Virus record (IMG/VR): IMGVR_UViG_3300035701_000168
Coordinates: 1-32,324 of that record
Source of the DNA: a virus
Length of the DNA: 32,324 nt
Direction: 5' to 3' (one strand)
Position numbers and translations under genes: made by a program. This document shows positions 14,178 to 21,898 of the stretch, one piece after another; positions within the stretch are counted from its first letter, which is position 1, and every line of letters starts with the position of its first letter. The notes beneath the pieces are model-generated. The model did no database searches. It saw nothing but the letters and a program-made list of their open reading frames with translations, and had not been told where the DNA came from.

Positions 14178-15116
14178 TTAGAGTCCGTTCATGTGAAAGA
14201 CAGCCTTGGCCACGATTTGGGCTTGCGGCTGAGACAAGTTTCGATATGCCTGTAGCCAAGCAACGGACTCTTCGAAGCTCAGCAACGTCGGCAACGACTT
14301 CTTGGTCGTCTTGTGCTTTGGATCAGAATGTCCTGGTCCAAGATCGGTCATCCGATCCTCAAGGCTCTCAACCTGCATCGGTGCAGCTGACAGAGCCTTT
14401 TCCTTGTCTTTCTTGAAGAGATCTTGATCTTCTTGAGGGATTGAGAAGGTGCTAATTCCTGGAGTCGGTGCCAATGCCTTGCGAGCACGATCTTTGGCCC
14501 CACCAGAACAGTTGCAACCTCCGCAGCAACGCCCCTCAGACTCCCGCATTGCCTTGTTGGCCATGTCAGGAGTGATCTCGTATTCACCGTCGCCCCACAC
14601 ACCAACCGGCAGCGAGTTGAGAGACTTCACAACATCTAGCCAAGTGTTGGTGTTGATGGGAGCAGCGGTGATCGCGATGTCTTGGATCCAGCACTTCAGG
14701 ATCGTCTTCCCAGCACGACGAAGAACCTTCCCCTGGATCGAGAACCCCAGCTTCCTTCTCGAATCAGAAGCCTCAAGGGAGTTCGCAAGCTCCCAGATGG
14801 CATCCGCCACCTTGTGGTTCTTGAAGAGGTAGCCCTTCGTCCAAAGACCCTTTGACGTGATCTTGGCCTCTGTGGGCTGACCTACTTTGTTCTCGAACCC
14901 CGGCTTGTGGTCATTGTTGTAGTAGCCGTACTTGAGGAAGTAGCTAAAGTCGATCCCGATTTGCTTGACGATCTCGTCTTGAAGATCCGTGTCGTCAGTG
15001 GATGCGATCCCTTCAATCCAACGCCTTGGATCCTGGTCTGGGCCTTCCGCCTGTGATTTGGATATCGTCAGCGGAACCCAAAACTGAAATCCATTTTCGT
15101 TTAGAAGATCAAGCAT
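14178..15116 (-). CDS. Prohead maturation protease
   Basis: The protein shows the HK97/XkdF-type prohead protease pattern: R-W-I-E-G-I-A-S-T-D-D-T-D-L (residues 32-45), a catalytic His in Y-N-N-D-H-K-P-G (His70), G-L-W-T-K-G-Y-L (90-97), the catalytic Ser in L-G-F-S-I-Q-G (Ser126) and W-I-Q-D-I-A-I-T-A-A-P-I-N (143-155). Such serine proteases cut scaffold and capsid precursors inside the prohead. Residues 197-203 add C-C-G-G-C-N-C, an unusual Cys cluster that may bind metal. The tail to residue 312 is low complexity and helical. It begins 17 bases after a hairpin with a T tract. Confidence 0.85.
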   Translation of the reverse strand: MLDLLNENGFQFWVPLTISKSQAEGPDQDPRRWIEGIASTDDTDLQDEIVKQIGIDFSYFLKYGYYNNDHKPGFENKVGQPTEAKITSKGLWTKGYLFKNHKVADAIWELANSLEASDSRRKLGFSIQGKVLRRAGKTILKCWIQDIAITAAPINTNTWLDVVKSLNSLPVGVWGDGEYEITPDMANKAMRESEGRCCGGCNCSGGAKDRARKALAPTPGISTFSIPQEDQDLFKKDKEKALSAAPMQVESLEDRMTDLGPGHSDPKHKTTKKSLPTLLSFEESVAWLQAYRNLSQPQAQIVAKAVFHMNGL

Positions 15117-15132
15117 CCTGAATCCAGAAACG

Positions 15133-15169
15133 AAAAAAGGGAGGCCAGGCCTGAGCCTGATCTCCCTTT
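15133..15169 (-). terminator. Hairpin with T tract just before the protease gene
   Basis: AAAGGGAG (15136-15143) pairs with CTCCCTTT (15162-15169), and CAGGC/GCCTG (15146-15150 and 15155-15159) forms an inner stem with a CTGA loop. On the minus strand a six-T tract covers the end of the stem. It looks like an intrinsic terminator for transcripts from the morphogenesis block. It also lies inside the leader of any transcript started at the promoter at 15197-15225, so attenuation or partial read-through is possible. Confidence 0.75.
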
Positions 15170-15196
15170 GTTGGAGTCGTTCTAGTTGTGGATCCG

Positions 15197-15225
15197 GTTC
15201 TACTGCTTTAGGATCTGCACGTCAA
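15197..15225 (-). promoter_or_regulatory. Candidate sigma-70 promoter for protease-capsid genes
   Basis: Read on the minus strand, TTGACG (15220-15225) is followed after 17 bases by TAGAAC (15197-15202), five and four matches to the bacterial -35 and -10 consensus. It sits in the only sizeable gap between the morphogenesis block and the protease gene. The gap 15117-15228 holds no gene. Confidence 0.45.
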
Positions 15226-15228
15226 CAA

Positions 15229-15450
15229 TTATTTTCGGACATTCCTAAGAAACAGCCTAGGTTGACCGGCCGCCGTGGCGATCTCTTCGTCGTTCAAACG
15301 CACGGGGACTGGGTTTTCTTTGTTACAATTCGGGCATATAGCGTAGGCATTTCCATCCCGAAAGATCAGGATCTTGTTCCGTATCTTGGTGACACCCGGC
15401 GAGGATTTCACCAATACCTCCCCACAGGAACAAGCAAAAAGGTGATCCAT
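15229..15450 (-). CDS. Small zinc-ribbon protein, Com-like
   Basis: The 73-residue protein has F-A-C-S-C-G-E-V-L near its start and I-C-P-N-C-N-K-E-N-P-V-P-V in the middle, a C-x-C / C-x-x-C ribbon with the style of the phage Mu Com family and other small phage zinc ribbons. Com is an RNA-binding translational activator, but no such role can be shown here. The start overlaps the stop of the giant gene as TGATG and has AGAAGG seven bases upstream. It may be a nucleic-acid-binding assembly factor. Confidence 0.7.
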   Translation of the reverse strand: MDHLFACSCGEVLVKSSPGVTKIRNKILIFRDGNAYAICPNCNKENPVPVRLNDEEIATAAGQPRLFLRNVRK

Positions 15451-18400
15451 CAGGCCACCTTCTGAATCATGACCTCAATCATGGACTTCGCGACCTGGCC
15501 CTGAGTGGGAGGAGTCAACTCCGCCTCCTCCTGTTCCATGTGTGGATTGTCTGCCACGTTGTCGAGCAGCTGCTTGGATCCATCAGCGTACTCACGGTGT
15601 GGATCTGGGATCGGGACATCCGGGACCTTCGTGGCCAGCTTGAAGGCTGCCCACTGTTGATCGTGCTCATGCATCGGATGACTATGAACCCACTTGCTGA
15701 ACGCTTCCTCCTCAGCAGTTCGATCCGGATTCGACACAGACACGTGCCAGACATACGGATCTGGCTGCCACTGCCCAGCAGACTTGCTGACCGACCCATA
15801 GGTTTGGTTGAGAGGATGCCAACTGCCGTCCTCGTGCTTGATCTCTAGGTTATCAGAGTGGACCTTCTTGGTCGTGAATGTATCCCCTGTCCCACTCTCC
15901 TTCTTGAAGTGATCAGCCTGCTTGGTACGAAGGATGACAGACTTGCCCTCCTCTGGGGCAAAGAAGTGAACCGATCCAGCCTTGTGAGACCAGTACGATC
16001 TCTTTTCTGTGCTTCCGTCAGGCCATACACCCTGGTCCGTGTGCTCCCACGGCTTGTGAGTCTTCAGGTGGCCACCTGCCATGTCGTGAGCACGATCTTC
16101 GTTCGTTGCATGGTAGACGTACCCTGGTTCGCTCTCCGTTGACCCTGACGGACGATGAGGCTGGAAGCTCTTCTCCAGCTCCTTCTCCATCTTCTTCAAC
16201 TTTCTGTAGTAGTCCTTACTCTCGGTCAGATGATCCTTCGTGATCTCGTACGCGATGGACGGATCATTAGTGTGCTCCATCTCCACCTTGATCCCATCTA
16301 GAACCTGATCAGGATCAAACTCCGTATCCGACTTGCCATCAGCACGTCCTCCAGAAATCTTGTCGGAGGTCACCATGTGCGGATGCTTCTTTGTCGAGAA
16401 GACCTTGTTCTTGAACTCCCGCACCGGCATCGCCGACATGGACCCAAAGAAACGAGGATCATCGTAGTGCTTCAGGTAGGCCTCCCTGGCCTCGTGGGCC
16501 GTGCGGAAACCCAACATACACTTGTCCTCGTCGTACTCCTTGAAGGTGGGGCCCTTCATCTGATGCACTACGAACACACGATCCGAATTTCGATGTGGAC
16601 CAACATAGACATCCACTTCATCGTCATCCGTGCCAGTCGTGTTCCGAATGTACCCGTAGGGGTAGAGCATCTTGATCTTGCCAGTCTCACCCGTGTGCTT
16701 GTCATGCCACTCACGGACACTACCGACAGTATTCTCTATCGAGATCGGAATTCCCTGAAAGACCATCCTGGAGACTTCACCATGGTTCTGAGACTTGTTG
16801 AAGTCTGGGTGGTGATGATGGACAGACGACATGTAGAGAGCTTCCACAGCTACTGGATCAACGTACATCTGCTGAGCCAATTTGGGGCTCATCGTCAGAT
16901 GACCCATCATGCGGGCCACTTTGGAGTAGGTCTTGTTGGCGATCTTCGGCAGATGCTCTGGCTCCAGATTCGGAGTCGTGGCAGCCTGGTTCTGAAACTC
17001 CTTTGAGAACATCTCCGTGCCGTGGAACACCCGAAGATGGTTTGGGCTGATCCCAAACTGATCATCGAAGATCTTGGCCAGCATGGGCTGCTCGATCTGT
17101 TGACCATGAACTGCAAAAAGAGGATCTGACGGCTTCTTGTCCTGCATCAACTCCTGCAGAACCGATCCCACAGTGCTGTCCACCACTGCCTGAACATGGT
17201 GAGCCCCACCCTTGGCATCACGGTAGGTAAAGGAAATCGTGTTTCCAGAAGGCTTCACATCCCCCACCTTCATGGACAAGATCCCACTGTCCGTACCATC
17301 CGACACCATCTTGGCCTGATCCATGAACACTACAGCCAGACCGATGGCCCGATGAACCGGATCATTGGTCTTCAGCAGCTGCTTGTACCACTGACGAACC
17401 TTCTCGAGCTGCGCATCCATGTGCCGCAGGTCTTCATTGAACTTGAGACGATGATCCTTGACCCTGTCCCTGTGCAGGTAGACGTGCTCATCATCACCAG
17501 TCTCTGGATCTTGATACCTCTGAGCCCAACTGTTCACATCCGGATCATAGTGGTCATTATGCTCTGTCTCCACTCCATCTGGAGCAGGACGGTGCAACTT
17601 CCGTCCATGCTTGTCGAACATATGAGGAGCCGACTCTGGAGTTGGCTCGTTGGGGTGAAGCATCGGAGGACCATTCTCTGGATCGTGATGTGGGTGGCCC
17701 TCAGGAGCATTTGTCATACGGACAACGTCCCCATTGGGAGCTTCCCACATGTGCTTCTGGGCTCCAGGCTCCCCTTCCCGCCAAAGGTACTTCGGCTGAG
17801 GAACGCCACCATCAGGAGGCGGCTCCTCGTCATCCATGGCCTTGAAAAGGGTGGACGCTGCCAGGTCTACCAACGCCCTCCGGAACCTGCCCCCGCGACC
17901 CCCTCCGTAGTCCTCATCCTCATCAGGTTGGCCGTGCTGGGGCTCGTAATACGACGGATCGGAGTGCCCAGAGACATAGGACTGGGGCTTCCCAGGAGCC
18001 TTGGGAGCGGCCGGACCCGCTGGTTCCTTCCTAGCGGGCGCCTGACCCAGCCAAGAAGGCTTGGCAGGCTTCTCAGGCTCTGGGGGGGCCTCTGGCTGAC
18101 TGACCGTTGGGTCAGACCCCAGAATCTCAGACGCCATGTCCATTTCTTCCTTGGACAGCTCCCCTCGGCGATCCCTGTCTTGGATCTCGTTCTTGAACTG
18201 CACCTTCTCGTCAGGTCGAAGCTGGCGGCCTGAACCGATCATCCCACCGATCCCACCCTCTACCAGACCATGGCCGGCAGAGCGTCCTCTACGGCTGCGG
18301 GGCTCCGTTACATCCCCAGATCCTTCTTCACCAGGACGGCCAGACTCGCTTGAGCTGACAAATCCGGTATCGGTCTTGGGTCGGAACCCACGAACATCTC

Positions 18401-20984
18401 GTCTCCGCTGCAAGATGTTCTGTCCCTCTTCTCCCATCAATTGGGGAAGATGATCTTGCATCGCACGGCTAGCCCGATTCACGATATGGGTAGACAGTCT
18501 TGCACCACGACTTGGATCGAAGCTGTCCACTGCGTTGTGGAAAGCATGACCCCACGCATGGTTGATCAGATCAAACACACCGTTCGTGAAGTGATCTGAT
18601 CCTTTCAGCTGGCCACGCTCCCTCAGCATGTTGGTGGCCACCTTGACCAGCTTCCCATAATGCTCGCCAAGCAGATCAGCCATCACCTTGTTTCGAGATT
18701 CGTGAGAGTCGAACGAAAGGTGCTTTCCCCTCTTGACGTAGTGCCTTGTCGTCTCTCCGTGCTCGTTCTTGACGTCGTATCCCCGATCCTCGTCGTTCCA
18801 CTTCCACTGACCAAGACCACCACGCTCGATAGCGTTGGTGTTCTTGTCCTCGGCCATGACTGGCTGACCGTGCTCGTCCCTTTTCTTGTTCCCGGTCCCC
18901 ATGTCCCACACTTCGTGGTGAGTCGGGGCCCAGTCCTTGGCCTTCTCTCGATCTGCCATCGAGGTGGAACCCTTGGTCTCCTCCTGCTTCAAGAATTCCT
19001 GCAGGCCCTTCTCTTTCTCGAGCCTGTCGATCACGCTTTGCATCGATCCAGTACCGCCAGCACGCCACTCACGATCGTACCCACGGCGAACGTCGTCAGG
19101 GTGCGTGAACCTGCTTCTGGTGTCGTACTTGATCAACGGCTTGTCGGCCTGAGGTCGAAGGGCACCTTCCTTCTTCTTTCCCGTGCCGACCGGCATCTTC
19201 ACATGAATCCAAGGATCACCATGGGCATCCTTAATCGTTACAACCGGATTGGTCTTCTTATGGAGCGCCTGCATCCCGGCGACACGGTCTCCGCCCGTCT
19301 TCTGTCCTGGGTTCCTTATGATCGCAGTCTTCCGATCATCCAGCTTGGGGAGACCGGTCTTGGGATCGATGACGTGCTTCCCCTCTTCGTCCTTCTCTGA
19401 CCCTGGGAAGTGGAGGAGTTTGTCCTCGTGCTGGTTCGTGTCATCGTTCCACAGCTTGATCGGATGATCTCCACCCTCAGCCGCATGCATGTGAAGGGAG
19501 TGATGGAAGGCCTCCTCTGGAGACCCACCCTTGAAGTCCTGATGGACCTGAAGAGAGTGACCGTCTGGGTTGTTGAGATTCCCAGGACCGTGATTCTGGT
19601 GCATGTCCTCCTGGTAGGTGTAGTCCCAACGTCCGTTTCGGAATTCACGCTTGACGTACTTTCCGCCTCGGGCCCTTCCCTCAGCTCCAGCCTCTGGGAC
19701 ACTCCCACCACCACCGGCTGCTGGAGGAGCTTCCCCTCCCTCTACAGCCTTGATCATGGAAGCGATCATCGACTTGGGCATCATCTTCGATGATCTATCA
19801 GCCCCCGCGCCATCACCCGCCCCATAGTACCGCCTCAGCTCCTGAATCGGAGACACCATCGGTACCTTGATCCCGATCACCTCGGACCAATCCTTGTGCT
19901 GGTTCTTGCCCTGTCTGATCGGTCCAGGAGTATGGTAGCCCTGCTCAGTGGCACGGGCCTTCAAATGAACTGGATCTCCATTTGCGTCCCTTGGGTCGTA
20001 GTCTCCGAAGGTGTCGACTGGTGACACCTCGGCAGACCTCTGCCCAGTGCCAATACCGTGGTCCATGTCCGCACCCATGGACTTGGACTGCTCCTTCATC
20101 TCCTTCTTCTCTTGCTCTGCCTGCTCAACAGCTGGGTCTGGTTCCTCTCCAGCGTCGCCCTGGTCACCTTGATCATCTTCAGCCTGACCGGACTCGAGGG
20201 CCTCAGTTCGCTTCTCTTCGCGCTTCCTCTGAAGCTCCTCAGGATCGCCACCTCGGAATGACCCTTGTTCCTCTCCAGGGTCGGCCTTGGCAACTGATCT
20301 ACCACTTCCTGACCAAACTCGATCTGCAGCTTGGCCATGGTCGTAGGCAGTCTCTGTGGCGGCACGAGCCTGATCTGCAAACTTTGGATCCTTGAGTGCC
20401 TTGTTGTGCGCTTGGATTGCAACGACATGACTGTCCGCTGCTTTCTGATGCATGGCCGTCACATGGGTCTCAAAGCTGGCGTTGGCCATCTTCTGATGGT
20501 GGGTAGCCTGACCCTTGTGCTGAAGAACAAAATCCCTGTGATCAACGTTGACCGGGTAACCCTTCTCAACATCCAGCTCTCCACCAGCGTCCTCGGCTTC
20601 CTGACGCTTGTCCTCCCTCATCTGCTGAAGCTCAGCGGGGTCCTTGCCACCACGAAAAGTCCCTTCTCCATCCGCTTTGGAGATCAGGTCATCCAACATC
20701 AGCAAGGCCTTGTTGACCGGCGGAGGAGCCTGCTCGTCAGGAGGGTCAACCACGCCGTGCTGGTCTTTCATGTAGAGGTGGAAGTCTCTACCGAGAGCCA
20801 GGTGATACAGATTTTCGATCTGCCCATGCAGCTTGACATCGTGAATGTACAGTTGTCGAAGCTTGGAAAGACGATCGATCAGATGCTCGATCTCAGTCTT
20901 ATCCTGGATCGAATAGATGTATTCTTCCGTCGGAAGAACCGAGTGCGACGCATTCAGGAGAGAGTGAGCTTCTCTATCGATCAT
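15450..20984 (-). CDS. Giant multidomain (polyvalent-type) virion protein, 1844 aa
   Basis: The gene overlaps the gpF-like gene by ATGA. From the N-terminus I see: a helical region and the tag L-M-L-D-D-L-I-S-K-A (residues 95-104); a His-rich helical module (147-222); an acidic linker; a segment with Y-V-K-R-E-F-R-N-G-R-W-D-Y (443-455); a sigma-70 region 2-like segment (about 755-850); a Pro-rich linker; a topoisomerase IB-like domain (about 1168-1390) with Lys1258, Arg1318, His1321 and Tyr1374; an InPase-type domain (about 1403-1530) with Y-G-Y-I-R-N-T-T-G, D-V-Y-V-G-P and M-L-G-F; and an ADP-ribosyltransferase-like domain (about 1619-1725) with Y-H-A-T and S-Y-W. Phage polyvalent proteins with such domains are known to be packaged and injected. 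Processing at K-(S/A) sites between domains is my inference. Confidence 0.85.
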   Translation of the reverse strand: MIDREAHSLLNASHSVLPTEEYIYSIQDKTEIEHLIDRLSKLRQLYIHDVKLHGQIENLYHLALGRDFHLYMKDQHGVVDPPDEQAPPPVNKALLMLDDLISKADGEGTFRGGKDPAELQQMREDKRQEAEDAGGELDVEKGYPVNVDHRDFVLQHKGQATHHQKMANASFETHVTAMHQKAADSHVVAIQAHNKALKDPKFADQARAATETAYDHGQAADRVWSGSGRSVAKADPGEEQGSFRGGDPEELQRKREEKRTEALESGQAEDDQGDQGDAGEEPDPAVEQAEQEKKEMKEQSKSMGADMDHGIGTGQRSAEVSPVDTFGDYDPRDANGDPVHLKARATEQGYHTPGPIRQGKNQHKDWSEVIGIKVPMVSPIQELRRYYGAGDGAGADRSSKMMPKSMIASMIKAVEGGEAPPAAGGGGSVPEAGAEGRARGGKYVKREFRNGRWDYTYQEDMHQNHGPGNLNNPDGHSLQVHQDFKGGSPEEAFHHSLHMHAAEGGDHPIKLWNDDTNQHEDKLLHFPGSEKDEEGKHVIDPKTGLPKLDDRKTAIIRNPGQKTGGDRVAGMQALHKKTNPVVTIKDAHGDPWIHVKMPVGTGKKKEGALRPQADKPLIKYDTRSRFTHPDDVRRGYDREWRAGGTGSMQSVIDRLEKEKGLQEFLKQEETKGSTSMADREKAKDWAPTHHEVWDMGTGNKKRDEHGQPVMAEDKNTNAIERGGLGQWKWNDEDRGYDVKNEHGETTRHYVKRGKHLSFDSHESRNKVMADLLGEHYGKLVKVATNMLRERGQLKGSDHFTNGVFDLINHAWGHAFHNAVDSFDPSRGARLSTHIVNRASRAMQDHLPQLMGEEGQNILQRRRDVRGFRPKTDTGFVSSSESGRPGEEGSGDVTEPRSRRGRSAGHGLVEGGIGGMIGSGRQLRPDEKVQFKNEIQDRDRRGELSKEEMDMASEILGSDPTVSQPEAPPEPEKPAKPSWLGQAPARKEPAGPAAPKAPGKPQSYVSGHSDPSYYEPQHGQPDEDEDYGGGRGGRFRRALVDLAASTLFKAMDDEEPPPDGGVPQPKYLWREGEPGAQKHMWEAPNGDVVRMTNAPEGHPHHDPENGPPMLHPNEPTPESAPHMFDKHGRKLHRPAPDGVETEHNDHYDPDVNSWAQRYQDPETGDDEHVYLHRDRVKDHRLKFNEDLRHMDAQLEKVRQWYKQLLKTNDPVHRAIGLAVVFMDQAKMVSDGTDSGILSMKVGDVKPSGNTISFTYRDAKGGAHHVQAVVDSTVGSVLQELMQDKKPSDPLFAVHGQQIEQPMLAKIFDDQFGISPNHLRVFHGTEMFSKEFQNQAATTPNLEPEHLPKIANKTYSKVARMMGHLTMSPKLAQQMYVDPVAVEALYMSSVHHHHPDFNKSQNHGEVSRMVFQGIPISIENTVGSVREWHDKHTGETGKIKMLYPYGYIRNTTGTDDDEVDVYVGPHRNSDRVFVVHQMKGPTFKEYDEDKCMLGFRTAHEAREAYLKHYDDPRFFGSMSAMPVREFKNKVFSTKKHPHMVTSDKISGGRADGKSDTEFDPDQVLDGIKVEMEHTNDPSIAYEITKDHLTESKDYYRKLKKMEKELEKSFQPHRPSGSTESEPGYVYHATNEDRAHDMAGGHLKTHKPWEHTDQGVWPDGSTEKRSYWSHKAGSVHFFAPEEGKSVILRTKQADHFKKESGTGDTFTTKKVHSDNLEIKHEDGSWHPLNQTYGSVSKSAGQWQPDPYVWHVSVSNPDRTAEEEAFSKWVHSHPMHEHDQQWAAFKLATKVPDVPIPDPHREYADGSKQLLDNVADNPHMEQEEAELTPPTQGQVAKSMIEVMIQKVA
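20187..20663 (-). repeat. Internal duplicated FRGG segment in the giant gene
   Basis: Two copies of a charged segment of about 27 residues lie at residues 108-135 (20580-20663) and 241-266 (20187-20264). Both have (T/S)-F-R-G-G, D-P-x-E-L-Q, then a run of Arg/Lys/Glu ending in Gly. Each follows an (I/V)-x-K-A-D site, so the whole tag appears duplicated around the His-rich module. Confidence 0.7.
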
Positions 20985-21886
20985 GGCTTAGCCTTCTTTC
21001 CAAACGCTACCTGAGGATCAAGCAGTGTGAACCTTCCCTCTTTGTTCCATCCCCAACCCGGAGGAGCATACCGGATACGGCAGAAGCAGTGAGGATGAAG
21101 AGGGGGCACAACAGGCTTGGCATTCTTTCGCCAGGGACGTTGGTAATTTGATCCTGCGTTACTCAACAGCTCTGTGATCTTGAAAATCCTAGGATTTCCT
21201 CCGGCCTCCAAGTACAAGCGCTTGCAGTCATCGCAAGCATCCGGAGCCGGTACTATGGTGACCAGGCTATTGATTCCTTCCGAGTCACGGTAGATGTCTT
21301 TCTTACCGATGATCGCATTAGCAACGCCAAGCTGACGAGCCTTGTGCATCTCTGTGGAGGCGACCCTGTACCAGTTACGCTTCTTCTCTTTCAGATCACC
21401 TACAAGGTCTTTGGCCACATCAAAGTAGGCCCGATTAGTTTCAACACCAACCTTGATCTTGTCTTTGATGACCCCACGCACTTGACTTTCGGAGATCACC
21501 GCTCCTGTCGTCTGGGCCAGCTCATCGTAAAGACCATTGACGATATCCTCGCCAAGACGACGGAACGCCGAGTAGGCCGACAGCTCTGCTGCCTTTACCT
21601 GCAACTGCTCCAGTTCTGTGAGAGGCTTTCTAGCTGCCTCATCTAGGTCCCCCCAACCGTAGGTCTCCCACTCGCTCTCCTTCAACAGAGCCTCCTGCTC
21701 TCCGAGGATGAAAGAGAGATGAGTGATAGACACCGGCAGCTTGTCGGCTGCTGCACCAGGGACACCAACCTTGGACGAGTCTACCGACGAGAAATCCTCA
21801 CCAAATAGACGCCACAGAAACCATCCAACATGACGCCGGATGATATCTGCTAGTTTGTCCAGCTTCTCTTTGGTGATGATTGCCAT
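20981..21886 (-). CDS. Mu gpF-like minor head / head morphogenesis protein
   Basis: The 301-residue protein has the C-terminal gpF signature: R-V-A-S-T-E-M-H-K-A-R (residues 174-184), D-A-C-D-D-C-K-R-L (216-224), and P-P-L-H-P-H-C-F-C-R (261-270). These Cys and His residues are conserved in the SPP1 gp7 / Mu gpF family, which acts at the portal vertex and is often fused or linked to effector domains. The N-terminal 150 residues are helical. The ribosome site is weak. It lies between portal-block proteins and the giant multidomain gene, which would be the corresponding effector partner. Confidence 0.85.
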   Translation of the reverse strand: MAIITKEKLDKLADIIRRHVGWFLWRLFGEDFSSVDSSKVGVPGAAADKLPVSITHLSFILGEQEALLKESEWETYGWGDLDEAARKPLTELEQLQVKAAELSAYSAFRRLGEDIVNGLYDELAQTTGAVISESQVRGVIKDKIKVGVETNRAYFDVAKDLVGDLKEKKRNWYRVASTEMHKARQLGVANAIIGKKDIYRDSEGINSLVTIVPAPDACDDCKRLYLEAGGNPRIFKITELLSNAGSNYQRPWRKNAKPVVPPLHPHCFCRIRYAPPGWGWNKEGRFTLLDPQVAFGKKAKP

Positions 21887-21898
21887 TCACAAACTGGC

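Noticed and set aside
13133-14416. Plus-strand open frame of 427 codons
   Set aside because: It is antisense to the scaffold gene, with a Leu/Val-rich shadow composition.
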